Part shown: positions 23,712 to 33,056 of the stretch, one piece after another
Layout: each line of letters opens with the position of its first letter
Numbering within the stretch: position 1 is the first letter of the stretch
From: Gracilibacillus dipsosauri
GTDB taxonomy: Bacteria > Bacillota > Bacilli > Bacillales > Amphibacillaceae
Assembly (NCBI RefSeq): GCF_003176895.1
Contig: NZ_QGTD01000013.1
Location: 124,001-188,000, forward strand
Direction of reading: 5' to 3'
Length of the DNA stretch: 64,000 bases
The notes under the pieces: generated by a model
The model's input: only the letters and a program-made list of their open reading frames with translations
Databases searched by the model: none
Told to the model about the DNA's origin: nothing
Position numbers and translations under genes: made by a program

Positions 23712-25442
23712 TTATGACTTCAGCTTTCTCCATAATGTTGAACGATTGATCCCTAAGCGATTAGCAGCTTTTGATTGATTATGATTTTCTTCTGCTAAGA
23801 TAGTTTTTATAATTTGTTGTTCAATTTCCTTTAATGTTCCTTGTAAGGATAATTCACTTATCTCTTCGTCTTCATATTGAGCTAACAATTGATCCACTTG
23901 TGAATATTCAATATAGCTTCCATCTGATAACAGCGTTAATTCACGTACAACTTGTTTTAATTGACTGAGATTACCTTTCCAATTATATTGTTGCATTAGT
24001 TCCACTGCCTCTTGTTTCATTCCCAATGTCTCCATTCCTTCTCGCGTGTGAAACTCCGTAATAAAGAAATTAACATATGCCTGGATATCGTCTTTTCTCT
24101 GCCTTAATGGTGGAATATGTAACGGATACTTCATAATCTGTTGATAAAGCTCTTTCGAGAAACTTCCCTCTGCAACTAAATGATCCAATGTTCGGTTCGT
24201 TAACGTAATTACTTTCAAATGAGTGAATAAACTTATGACTTCTTCCATCGTGGCTGATAATGCCCCAGTCAATTTTTCTATATTTTTTATCAACAGGGTC
24301 CCTTTATCCAATCGATTTATTTTACTTTTAATCGTCTTTATCTCCGAATCTGTTACCTTTTCACCATCAATTATCATTAGAGGTGCATCCAGACCAAACC
24401 GTTGAAAATGTATTTCCTTTGCAAGAGTAAGCTTTCCTACACCTTGTTCACCCATCACACACATAGGTTCATCAATACGTACATAATGTCCGATATTTTC
24501 CTTTAATCTTCGAGCAAAGGAACTATCACCAAGGATAGGTACATGACCTACACTATTATAAATAGTTACGGATTGGATTTTTTTATTTAATAAAGGGGAA
24601 TGGAATATTAATCCGACAATTCCTTCAATTTTATTAACGATAAACGCTTGAACATCATAGCAATTATCCCCTTCTCTTAATTCAGTCCAATGTGTACCTT
24701 CACCTGTTATTACTCGCTGAATTAATTGCGCAATAGTAGAAGATTTGGAGACTTGTTGAGGTTGAATATCTTGATCGAATTTGGCATTTTTTGCAATGAT
24801 GTTCTGTCGCTGGTCCAATAGTACGATTGGCAATGGAGTATTAGTAAAAGCATTTCTCAAGTAATTAAAATGACGATTAACCTTACGAAAGAAATGATAA
24901 ACGCGCTTCCCTTCCTCGATAGCATCCATAAGCGCCTCCCTTCCAGATGCTATTAACACTCCCCGCAATCCAAGCTCTTCCGCAACTTGAACAGTAATAA
25001 CATCCCCTATAACAACGGAAAAGTTAGCATGTTTCAATCGTTGTAAATGTCCTCTAACTTCTTTTCTATCTTTAATCGTAATCATTTTGACATTAAATTC
25101 TAAAATATTGCAAATAGTGTTAGCGCCTTCTGATATATTAGGATAACCGACTAATGCAACACCACCTTCAAGTCCACGTAAAAGGGTAAACACTCGCAGC
25201 ATATCATAACCAGTAATATCGATATGAACTACAGGTATAGAAATAGCATCTTGAATCATTGTAGCCGTTCCACCACGACTAATCACCAATTGATATCCTT
25301 GTTTTTCAGCTTTTTGAGCTATTTTTAACCCTTCTTCCAAGTTTCCGATGACAACATCTAATTGAACATCATTCGGTAAGACCGTTTTTTTCGCTATTTC
25401 TGCTAAACCTGAGTATGGTGCGATCAATAGTGCCTTAATCAT
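23712..25442 (-). CDS. PrpR_N-domain regulator with a degenerate sigma-54-type AAA domain
   Basis: A 576-residue protein: PrpR_N sensor domain (about 1-180, with LVISRGGTATMI and GYDMLRV), a PAS-like part (about 195-280), an AAA domain (about 310-500) and a Fis-type helix-turn-helix at the end (NQSKAANRLGINRSTLWRKL). The AAA part keeps Walker A (GEQGVGK) and the LPPLRER-like box (HIPPLRQRKDDI) but the GAFTGA loop needed to touch sigma-54 is absent and Walker B reads GTLLIKNIEKL without the acidic pair. It probably works as a classical activator or repressor of the operon downstream, whose promoter is sigma-A type. Confidence 0.8.
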   Translation of the reverse strand: MIKALLIAPYSGLAEIAKKTVLPNDVQLDVVIGNLEEGLKIAQKAEKQGYQLVISRGGTATMIQDAISIPVVHIDITGYDMLRVFTLLRGLEGGVALVGYPNISEGANTICNILEFNVKMITIKDRKEVRGHLQRLKHANFSVVIGDVITVQVAEELGLRGVLIASGREALMDAIEEGKRVYHFFRKVNRHFNYLRNAFTNTPLPIVLLDQRQNIIAKNAKFDQDIQPQQVSKSSTIAQLIQRVITGEGTHWTELREGDNCYDVQAFIVNKIEGIVGLIFHSPLLNKKIQSVTIYNSVGHVPILGDSSFARRLKENIGHYVRIDEPMCVMGEQGVGKLTLAKEIHFQRFGLDAPLMIIDGEKVTDSEIKTIKSKINRLDKGTLLIKNIEKLTGALSATMEEVISLFTHLKVITLTNRTLDHLVAEGSFSKELYQQIMKYPLHIPPLRQRKDDIQAYVNFFITEFHTREGMETLGMKQEAVELMQQYNWKGNLSQLKQVVRELTLLSDGSYIEYSQVDQLLAQYEDEEISELSLQGTLKEIEQQIIKTILAEENHNQSKAANRLGINRSTLWRKLKS

Positions 25443-25560
25443 TTCACATTACTCCTAACTTGTTGCATTATTCAACACTATTATTATGTCATAAACTCGT
25501 AAAAATGTCATCATGAAGAAGGCAATGTATGAAAGTTTTTATATTCACTCACATCCTTAA

Positions 25561-26034
25561 TTAACCCTCTTTAATCATCGTCACAAAAGCTGCAATATCC
25601 GTAGTAAATTCATCCTTTTTTACAAATCCTAGTTTTTCATATAAATGAATGGCTCTTTTATTAAAGGTTGCTACAGTTAATCTTATGGGGACCTCTAGGT
25701 ATTCATCTCTTATGTGTTTCATGATAAATGTGCAAAATTCATTCCCATGACCTTTTCCAACATAGTTTGGATGCATACCAAGCCCTAAATCTACATTTTT
25801 ATCATTATAGACACCATATTGATGTCCGACTGGTACCTGAGCTGCTTCACCTATACATAAAAAACCAATCATATTACCATTATTATCTGTTATAGCTTTA
25901 TATGAGCCATTAAGTATTTCCTTCAGCTCTTCTTTCGTCACCTCATTATTATAGAAATCATAAGGTTTTTCATATTTCCAGCTGAGTATCTTTTTAGCTG
26001 ATGTCACATCCATTCCAATAATAGTTAATTTCAT
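25561..26034 (-). CDS. GNAT-family N-acetyltransferase
   Basis: A 157-residue acetyltransferase with the acetyl-CoA loop in HPNYVGKGHGNEFC (Q/RxxGxG/A form) and the C-terminal AIHLYEKLGFVKK segment typical of the fold. Substrate unknown. Start ATG 26034 follows GAGGTGG. It lies downstream of the GH95 gene with a 78-bp gap, possibly the end of that unit, though an own promoter is not excluded. Confidence 0.8.
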   Translation of the reverse strand: MKLTIIGMDVTSAKKILSWKYEKPYDFYNNEVTKEELKEILNGSYKAITDNNGNMIGFLCIGEAAQVPVGHQYGVYNDKNVDLGLGMHPNYVGKGHGNEFCTFIMKHIRDEYLEVPIRLTVATFNKRAIHLYEKLGFVKKDEFTTDIAAFVTMIKEG

Positions 26035-26112
26035 TATCCACCTCATCTTAGTTAGGCCTAAATAGAAATGCCCCTCTTAATGCACTGTATCGGAGCATTT
26101 CTTCTATCGTTT

Positions 26113-28398
26113 TCAATTCTTATGCAAAATCAGTCTGTAAATTTCCCCTTCACGAACGGTAAGCTCATATAAACAAGCATCAACCTCTGTTAATGGAGAT
26201 CCATCAATAGAAACACTATAAGATGAAGGAATCCTTATTCGACACTTTCTTGATTGGCTGGAAAAGATGGTAGCATATCGCAATCGATGATTCTCCCATT
26301 TTAATTCTATTTCATAACCACCTCTTGCTTTTAACCCTTTTACATAACCATTTCTCCATGCCTTTGGAACGGATGGCAATAGATGGATTTCTTGAAGGTG
26401 ACTTTGGACGATCATCTCTACAATTCCAGCAGTTCCACCGAAGTTTCCATCAATTTGGAATGGTGGATGATTATCGAATAAATTTGGCAAGGTAGATTGC
26501 TTTAATAGTTCTAGAATATTCTGATAGGCATCCTCACCCCTAAATAAACGTGCCCACATATTAATAATCCATGCCCTACTCCAACCGGTATGGCCTCCTC
26601 CGTGTTTTAATCTTCTATTTAAAGTTACGACCGCTGCATTGGCTAATTCCGGAGTAGTTATTGGCGAAATTTGATTGCTAGGATGTAATGCAAATAAATG
26701 AGAAATATGACGATGACCAGGCTCCGCTTCCTCATAATCCTCTAGCCATTCTTGAATTTGACCATGCTTTCCTATTTGGATTTTTGGCAATTTTGCCCTA
26801 ATATCGATCAATTGTTGACGAAAAACCTCATCACTTTTCATCAATTCACTTGCTTTGATACAGCTAGTAAATAAGGCGTAGATTATTTGACTATCCATAG
26901 AAGGTGCCTCACATAGATTCCCTTTCTCGCCATTTGGAAGTAAATAAGTATTTTCAGGTGAGACAGATGGTGTAGTAATCATCCATCCTTCGCTATTTTC
27001 TACTAAATAATCAACAAAAAATAAAGCAGCTTCCTTCATTGTTTCATAAGCTTCATGAAGAAACTCGATGTCACCTGTATATTCGAAATGCTCCCAAAGA
27101 TGGAGACAGATCCAGGCAGCACCTAATGGCCAATAGCTTGCTGGTGTATAAATATCCTGTGGAGCTGTATCGCCCCAAATATCGGTATTATGATGTGCGG
27201 TAAATCCTCGACAGTCATACATCTTTTGCGCTGTCATTCTTCCGGTCTCTTTCATTTTCTCAATATGTTTCAGTAAAGGTGCATGGCATTCTGAGAGATT
27301 ACATACTTCTGCTGGCCAATAATTCATCTGTATATTAATGTTGATGGTATACTTACTATCCCAAGGTGGTAGCATTTGATCATTCCAAATACCTTGTAAG
27401 GTCGCAGGTAAAGAGTTTGGCCGGCTACAAGCAATCATTAAATAACGTCCAAAATGAAAATACGTACTGATTAAATCTAGGTCTGTTCCTCCTTGTTTAA
27501 GGTTTTCTAACCTTTCATCAGTAGGTATAAATTCAGCTGTCTCAGAATGATCGGTGATATCTAATTCGACACGATGAAATAGCTTTTGATAATCCTCTAT
27601 ATGCCTCCTTCTCAAAAGCTCATCATCTATCACTTTCACTTGTTCTATTGTTCTCTTGCATTGCTGTGTAGGATCCTGGTATCGAAAAGTGGTAGCAGCA
27701 CTTAATAAAATCGTGACTGCACTTGCATTATTAACACATATTCGATTACCAATCGTGTTCACTTCTCCATCCTCTGCAATAACCTTTACTAAAGTAGAAA
27801 AAGAAATACCTCCTTTTCCACCTGTCTCCCCTGTCATTAAGATACTAGTATCAGAAAGAGCACTGTTTTCATCTAAGTTCCTACTATTTCCTCTGTCTAA
27901 ATTCAATTGGAAAGTAATGGAATTAGTTTCTGTACAAGTTAATCTTGTTACCATAATCTGATCAGGGTAGCTTGTAAAAACCTCTCTTTTGTAGGTACGA
28001 TTATCTACTGAAAAGGATGTCTTAACGATGCCTGTATCGAGATCAAGCTCTCGCTTATAATCTTTGAAACCTTCCAATCCTTTGAAAAGAATATTCAACT
28101 CACCTAATGGCTCATAATGACGTTGACTCATAGGAATACCCGAGAAACTTAACCTAGCTAATTCCTCCGCTTCCTGTAGTTTTCCTTCAGATAGGAGTTT
28201 TCTTATTTTGGGCAAATGAGCTAGAGCATCTGGATTCAATCTATCTCTTGGTCCTCCATACCAAACGGAATCCTCATTCAATTGAATTTTTTCTTTTACT
28301 ACTTCACCATATACCATACCACCAAGTCGACCATTTCCAATTGGTAATGCTTCGTTCCAATTAGAAGCGGGATTATTGTACCAAAGTATCTTTCCCAT
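26113..28398 (-). CDS. GH95-family glycoside hydrolase (alpha-L-fucosidase/alpha-L-galactosidase type), intracellular
   Basis: A 761-residue enzyme without signal peptide, close to the full length of GH95. N-terminal beta-sandwich domain starts WYNNPASNWNEALPIGNGRLG; the catalytic (alpha/alpha)6 barrel contains NININIQMNYWPAE, where two Asn assist catalysis, and TTPSVSPEN with the general acid Glu, plus HISHLFALHP and FQIDGNFGGTAG. GH95 members cleave terminal alpha-L-fucose or alpha-L-galactose by inversion. It follows a lipoprotein binding-protein gene by 77 bp, so the pair may import and split an oligosaccharide such as a xyloglucan or rhamnogalacturonan side chain. Confidence 0.85.
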   Translation of the reverse strand: MGKILWYNNPASNWNEALPIGNGRLGGMVYGEVVKEKIQLNEDSVWYGGPRDRLNPDALAHLPKIRKLLSEGKLQEAEELARLSFSGIPMSQRHYEPLGELNILFKGLEGFKDYKRELDLDTGIVKTSFSVDNRTYKREVFTSYPDQIMVTRLTCTETNSITFQLNLDRGNSRNLDENSALSDTSILMTGETGGKGGISFSTLVKVIAEDGEVNTIGNRICVNNASAVTILLSAATTFRYQDPTQQCKRTIEQVKVIDDELLRRRHIEDYQKLFHRVELDITDHSETAEFIPTDERLENLKQGGTDLDLISTYFHFGRYLMIACSRPNSLPATLQGIWNDQMLPPWDSKYTININIQMNYWPAEVCNLSECHAPLLKHIEKMKETGRMTAQKMYDCRGFTAHHNTDIWGDTAPQDIYTPASYWPLGAAWICLHLWEHFEYTGDIEFLHEAYETMKEAALFFVDYLVENSEGWMITTPSVSPENTYLLPNGEKGNLCEAPSMDSQIIYALFTSCIKASELMKSDEVFRQQLIDIRAKLPKIQIGKHGQIQEWLEDYEEAEPGHRHISHLFALHPSNQISPITTPELANAAVVTLNRRLKHGGGHTGWSRAWIINMWARLFRGEDAYQNILELLKQSTLPNLFDNHPPFQIDGNFGGTAGIVEMIVQSHLQEIHLLPSVPKAWRNGYVKGLKARGGYEIELKWENHRLRYATIFSSQSRKCRIRIPSSYSVSIDGSPLTEVDACLYELTVREGEIYRLILHKN

Positions 28399-28475
28399 TG
28401 AAACACCTCATCTTTTTATGGAAATGGGTGAAAACATCATCCTGTTAAATTGATTCCACCCATTCATTATCCATT

Positions 28476-29975
28476 TTATTGATTTTTCAAACTCTCATTA
28501 AATTCCTTTAATACATCCGATCCTCCGGCTTCTTCCCATTTTTTAATGGCTGCCTGGAATCCATCTTCATCCATTTCTCCTAGCATATATTGATAGGTTG
28601 CATCTGAAATAATTTGATCTAGCTGTCCAGCATTTTTCGCGTAAGTTTCCGAATCTAGGGTGACGGTTGGATCTTTAATAAGATAATTTTCATTATCCTT
28701 TTCCAACTCTATTGCTTTTATAGCTGGTTCATATTCATTATAAGGTTCATATTTTCCACTTGTTTCTGGTTCACCAATCTCAAAGATCTTATATGGTCTA
28801 ACCTCTGCATCATACTTTGTTTGATCAATTACCTTAGCTCGACCATCGATTAATTCATAGTGAACCCCTTCTTCTCCCCACAGCGCTAAATTAGCTACTT
28901 CGGGTGTCATGAGATAATCATAAAACTCCAATATGTTTTTCAGCTCTTCTTCTGATCCAACTGATGATTTTGGAAACAGCATTAAACTCCCAAATCCAGG
29001 TATCGACCAAATACCATATTCCCCATGAGGGCCTTCTACATAATTTTGAACATCATATTCGACATCGGGATTAATTTTTGATGCATCATCATACATTGCT
29101 TTGACATCAGACATGGAACCAACGTATAATCCAGCCGTTCCGTTTTTAAACATCTCGGTCTGATCTTCCTTACTTGTAACAGGGAAATCCTGATTCATAT
29201 ATCCATTCTCATGCAATTTTTTGATAAAATCCATTGTCTCGATATATTCAGGATACATGAATTGAGGCACTATTTCTCCATCCTTCTCTCCCCAATAATT
29301 CGGTGTACCAAACCAGGAAGCTATCGTTTTAAAAGAACCATAGATTAAATCATTTCGGTCTGTTAAGCCGATCGTATTATCTTTTCCATCACCATCTGGG
29401 TCATCCTCAGTAAATGCTTTAGCCATTTCATAGAACTCCTCTGTTGTCGTTGGTGCTGAAAGACCCAGATTATCTGCCCAGTCCTTTCGGTAAATAATAC
29501 CAGATCTTGATAAAGGACGCCCCTGATATATTCCATAAACTTTTCCATCTACTTTGGAATTATTGATGATTTCTTCTTTTAATTTACTCAAGTTCTCATA
29601 TTCTTCAAGATATGGACCAATCTCCCAAAATTGACCATCACGAATAGCATCTTTAAACTGATTAATTTGTTGAAATCCGATACCTACTACATCAGGAAGG
29701 GAATTTGTGGCAAAAGCAGAATTTAATCTTTCATTATAATTATTATCAGGAACCCAATCAATTTCTAAGTTATAGCCTGTGACCTCTTCCACCTTGGTCA
29801 AGATTTTGTCATTAGGGACATTTGGAGTTAAAAGGTTAGTCATAAAGTGGATCGTTGGACGACCATCACTGTCCCCATCATTACCCTCTCCGCTTGAAGC
29901 GCTTTCATTATTGCATGCAACTAACAACGACATAAGACAAAATACTAACAATAGCTTAACTTGAAGCTTCCTCAT
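28476..29975 (-). CDS. Extracellular solute-binding lipoprotein, LplA-like
   Basis: A 499-residue family-1-type binding protein. The N-terminus is a lipoprotein signal with lipobox LVAC, lipid-modified on Cys near position 21, followed by a Ser/Gly/Asp-rich linker and the sugar-binding lobes (TEEFYEMAKAF, DPDGDGKDNTIGL). Size and the DPDGDGK calcium-like loop recall LplA-group proteins that bind oligosaccharides. No permease genes are adjacent on its own transcript; the nearest lie beyond the kinase (31235-32988) and have their own binding protein. ATG 29975 is eight bases behind AAAGGG. Confidence 0.8.
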   Translation of the reverse strand: MRKLQVKLLLVFCLMSLLVACNNESASSGEGNDGDSDGRPTIHFMTNLLTPNVPNDKILTKVEEVTGYNLEIDWVPDNNYNERLNSAFATNSLPDVVGIGFQQINQFKDAIRDGQFWEIGPYLEEYENLSKLKEEIINNSKVDGKVYGIYQGRPLSRSGIIYRKDWADNLGLSAPTTTEEFYEMAKAFTEDDPDGDGKDNTIGLTDRNDLIYGSFKTIASWFGTPNYWGEKDGEIVPQFMYPEYIETMDFIKKLHENGYMNQDFPVTSKEDQTEMFKNGTAGLYVGSMSDVKAMYDDASKINPDVEYDVQNYVEGPHGEYGIWSIPGFGSLMLFPKSSVGSEEELKNILEFYDYLMTPEVANLALWGEEGVHYELIDGRAKVIDQTKYDAEVRPYKIFEIGEPETSGKYEPYNEYEPAIKAIELEKDNENYLIKDPTVTLDSETYAKNAGQLDQIISDATYQYMLGEMDEDGFQAAIKKWEEAGGSDVLKEFNESLKNQ

Positions 29976-30000
29976 CCATATCACCCTTTCTTAATTATAC

Positions 30001-30012
30001 GTTATCGATAAC
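30001..30012 (-). promoter_or_regulatory. Palindromic operator candidate upstream of the LplA-like gene
   Basis: GTTATCGATAAC is a perfect 12-bp palindrome with a central CG, the form bound by LacI-family repressors. It lies just downstream of a minus-strand TACAAT -10 candidate (30022-30027). No LacI-family gene is in the window. Confidence 0.4.
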
Positions 30013-30169
30013 ATTACATGTATTGTACATAATATTATTCCATATAAAAATAGTTTATTTTGATTATTTTATACTGTTTTTTGATATTTTTAGTGAGAAT
30101 TTCTAAATAGTGTTAGCTATTCTCTTTTGTTATAATAGTATTATTATTTATAAAAGCGATGAGGTAACT

Positions 30170-30943
30170 ATGCAACTAATACATTGGATAATTAAAAGAA
30201 TTCGGCAAGCATTTATGGACAAGGTATATCCCGCTAACTTTCTCTTGGCCGAACGTTATCAGGTTGAAAAGGTATTAGGAGAGGGAAGTTATGGGATTGT
30301 TTATTTATGTATGGAAGTAAATACAGGACAGAAATTTGTGGTCAAACAATTGCGTAAAAGTAAAAAGAAAGAGAATGAAGAATTGTATAAGCAAGAAATA
30401 GTCATACTTAGAAAGCTAGACCATCCAAGCATCCCTAGCTTACTCGAAACATTCGCTTATGAAAATAATAAATTTTTCTCGATGACATTTATGGATGGAG
30501 TTAATTTGGAGGATTCATTATTTAATAAGAAAAAGAAATTTAATGAAAAAGAGGCTTTGTTATTTTTCAAAAAGTTAGTGAAACTTGTCTCATTTATACA
30601 TGACCATGGAATTGCTCATCGAGATCTTAGAATTCCGAATGTCATAATCCATCACAACCAACCATACTTAATCGACTTTGGGCTAGCGGAATTATTAAAA
30701 TCTGATAATAAGAAAGAAATGGTCCAGGATGATTTCTATGACTTAGGAGACTTTTTACTATTTATTCTATACTCCACCTATGATGGTAAGTCTAAAAAAA
30801 ATCAGCCATGGACCGAAGAATTAAATCTACATATCCGCACAACGAGAATCTTGAAAAAGTTACTGCAAATTGAAAAACCTTACGTTTCTGCTAAGGAAAT
30901 ACAAATAGATGTAAACCAAGCATTGGAAGAGCTTAGTAGTTAG
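30170..30943 (+). CDS. Ser/Thr protein kinase-like protein (YbdM-like)
   Basis: A 257-residue soluble eukaryotic-type kinase: glycine loop LGEGSYGIVYL, invariant Lys in FVVKQL, Glu in KQEIVIL, catalytic loop HRDLRIPNVII (Asn present) and DFGLAE. All catalytic residues are there, although the activation segment is short and the C-lobe is compact; no membrane helix or PASTA domain follows. Start ATG 30170 follows GATGAGG; the track upstream adds 20 codons without a ribosome site. Its stop overlaps that of a convergent Ser/Arg/His-rich gene, so the two transcripts share their 3' ends. Confidence 0.8.
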   Translation: MQLIHWIIKRIRQAFMDKVYPANFLLAERYQVEKVLGEGSYGIVYLCMEVNTGQKFVVKQLRKSKKKENEELYKQEIVILRKLDHPSIPSLLETFAYENNKFFSMTFMDGVNLEDSLFNKKKKFNEKEALLFFKKLVKLVSFIHDHGIAHRDLRIPNVIIHHNQPYLIDFGLAELLKSDNKKEMVQDDFYDLGDFLLFILYSTYDGKSKKNQPWTEELNLHIRTTRILKKLLQIEKPYVSAKEIQIDVNQALEELSS

Positions 30944-31143
30944 CTACTGCTACTTCCAAAGAACCCGCGTCGCTTATAACGGTGTGAACCTGAATAAGGA
31001 TGGTGGTGACGACGACCACTGCTGCTCCCGTAATAGCGATGTTTTCTTTTACTAGAGCTGTAACGTTGGTATCTATGTCTTTTACTACTACTGCCATACT
31101 TTTTCATCTCATGTGAAATCTTTCTCATAAATTTTTTAAACAT
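30940..31143 (-). CDS. Small Ser/Arg/His/Tyr-rich basic protein, CotG-like in composition
   Basis: A 67-residue, very basic low-complexity protein. After MFKKFMRKISHEMKK it repeats SSSK and RHRYQRYSSSKRKHRYYG style units and ends GFFGSSSS. No domain is recognised. The composition resembles spore coat protein CotG, a known phosphorylation target of a coat kinase, and its stop codon overlaps that of a kinase gene on the other strand; a substrate relation is only my inference. A ribosome site (ATGGAGG) lies upstream, so expression is likely. Confidence 0.6.
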   Translation of the reverse strand: MFKKFMRKISHEMKKYGSSSKRHRYQRYSSSKRKHRYYGSSSGRRHHHPYSGSHRYKRRGFFGSSSS

Positions 31144-31234
31144 AACATAACCTCCATAATATTAGTTACGATTAGGTAGAGCTAATGGTTTCATTATAAT
31201 AAATCATTTCTGAGAAGTATCTTCAAATCTTCCT

Positions 31235-32059
31235 TTAACCTTTTACGGATCCTGCTGCAAGACCTGTAACAATTTTCTCTTGTGCTATAAAGTATACTAA
31301 TAAAAGTGGTAAACTTCCAAGGGTAAGGGTAGCCATAATTCCTGGTATATTTACAGAAAATTCTCCATAAAATTCTCGCAGACCAATTGGAAGTGTGGCA
31401 TTTTGGCTCGAATTCGTTAAAACTAATGCAAAAATAAATTCATTCCAAATATGAATGAAATTATAAATAGCAACAGTTGCGACAGCAGGTGTTAGCAATG
31501 GAAAAATAATATTCCAGAATAACCTTAAGTGACTGCAACCGTCCATCTTAGCTGATTCTTCCAGTTCCTTTGGGATATCACGCATAAATTGTGTGAAGAT
31601 GACAATGGAAACGGGAAGAGCAAACGCGATATAAGGGCCAATTAGTCCAAATAATGAATCATATAGCCCCATTTTATTGGTTAAGATAAAAATCGGTACA
31701 AGGGTAGTATGAATCGGAATCATCATTCCAACCATAAATAAGATAAAAATGGGACGATTTAAACGGAATTTTAACCTTGCTAATGGATAACTAGCCATTG
31801 CTGCGATAATAATCACAATGATTACCGATATCACAGATACTATTAGACTGTTGGCGAAATATCCGAAAAAATTAAGTTCTACTAATAATAAGTAATTTTC
31901 TAATGAAAAACTTTCAGGAATAGACCATGGGGAAGTCATGAATTCCATTTGTCCTTTAAATGATGTTAAAGTCATAATCAGAAAAGGAAGTCCGGTTACC
32001 ATTAAAATTACGATTGCCAGACAATATAACGGAATACCCTTTATCACTCTAATCATCAT
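31235..32059 (-). CDS. ABC sugar transporter permease, MalG/AraQ type
   Basis: A 274-residue inner-membrane protein with six helices and the MalG-type EAA loop EESAKMDGCSHLRLFWNIIFPLLTP (only a part is quoted: AKMDGCSHLRLFW). It pairs with the upstream permease, whose stop overlaps its start region (ATGA), and with the binding lipoprotein encoded first. Carbohydrate ABC systems of this type in Bacillaceae usually borrow a shared ATPase (MsmX-like), which explains why no ATPase gene lies here. Start codon is one of two neighbouring ATGs. Confidence 0.88.
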   Translation of the reverse strand: MMIRVIKGIPLYCLAIVILMVTGLPFLIMTLTSFKGQMEFMTSPWSIPESFSLENYLLLVELNFFGYFANSLIVSVISVIIVIIIAAMASYPLARLKFRLNRPIFILFMVGMMIPIHTTLVPIFILTNKMGLYDSLFGLIGPYIAFALPVSIVIFTQFMRDIPKELEESAKMDGCSHLRLFWNIIFPLLTPAVATVAIYNFIHIWNEFIFALVLTNSSQNATLPIGLREFYGEFSVNIPGIMATLTLGSLPLLLVYFIAQEKIVTGLAAGSVKG

Positions 32060-32988
32060 TCATTCCCCCCGTTCGATTTGTCACCTAATAACATGAAAGC
32101 TGTCACAATAAAAGCAATAATAAACATCGAGAAGGAAATACTACTACCATAGCCCATATTAAAGTTTGTAAATGTTTGTTTATACATATAAGTGGCCATT
32201 AATTCTGTAGAATTGTTCGGCCCTCCACCAGTCATAACATAAATTAAATCAAAATATTTCAAAGAACCTATTACAGATAAAATGGCAGAAGTGATAATGA
32301 TAGGTCTTAATAATGGTAACGTAATGTTTTTAAACCTTTGCCACCCACTTGCCCCATCTATATCTGCCGCTTCATATAATTCCTCAGGTATTCCAACAAT
32401 AGTTGCTCTGAAAAGAATCATATAAAACGGCGCAAACTGCCAACAAACCGTTGCGATTACTGCCCAAATAGCTGTATTTTCTTTACCAATCCAAGCAGTC
32501 TCTAAGGATTCTAGACCAATAGCTCCCAATATAGAATTTAACAAACCGTAGTTTCCTTCATAAATAAAAATAAATAGGATACCGATGGCTACCGTTGACA
32601 TTAAAAAGGGCATAAAATATACTGAACGGAACAACCTGATTCCCTTAATTGGACTAAAAAGCAATAATGCCATAATTAAACCAACCGGCAACTGGGTTAA
32701 AAGTGATGCAATAACTAATAGAAAATTGTTTTGAATCGATGTCCAAAAAACGCCATCCTGAAACAATTGTTTGTAATTTTCCAAGCCAATAAAAACCATA
32801 TTAGCATCAATACCGGTCCAGTTAAACGTACTATAATAAAAAGTCATAAAAATCGAGTAAATGACATAGACACCATAAATAATAAAAGCAGGTGCAATAA
32901 AGCCGATAATTGCCCAAGTATCTTTGTTTTTCTTTCTTTTACGAACACGTGCCATACCATTTATACTAAATTCCTGTGCTTTACTCAC
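32056..32988 (-). CDS. ABC sugar transporter permease, MalF/UgpA type
   Basis: A 310-residue permease with six helices and an EAA loop containing EAADIDGASGWQRFKNITLP. The N-terminus is basic (VRKRKKNKD) before the first helix, as in UgpA-like proteins. GTG start at 32988 follows AGGTGGTGATAG. It lies between the binding-protein gene and the second permease in a three-gene operon, and neither permease has a duplicated or missing segment. Confidence 0.88.
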   Translation of the reverse strand: MSKAQEFSINGMARVRKRKKNKDTWAIIGFIAPAFIIYGVYVIYSIFMTFYYSTFNWTGIDANMVFIGLENYKQLFQDGVFWTSIQNNFLLVIASLLTQLPVGLIMALLLFSPIKGIRLFRSVYFMPFLMSTVAIGILFIFIYEGNYGLLNSILGAIGLESLETAWIGKENTAIWAVIATVCWQFAPFYMILFRATIVGIPEELYEAADIDGASGWQRFKNITLPLLRPIIITSAILSVIGSLKYFDLIYVMTGGGPNNSTELMATYMYKQTFTNFNMGYGSSISFSMFIIAFIVTAFMLLGDKSNGGNE

Positions 32989-33056
32989 CCTATCACCACC
33001 TAGATAATATAAAGAGAACTACATGATAGACATCCTTAATGTAGTTCTCTTTCTGA

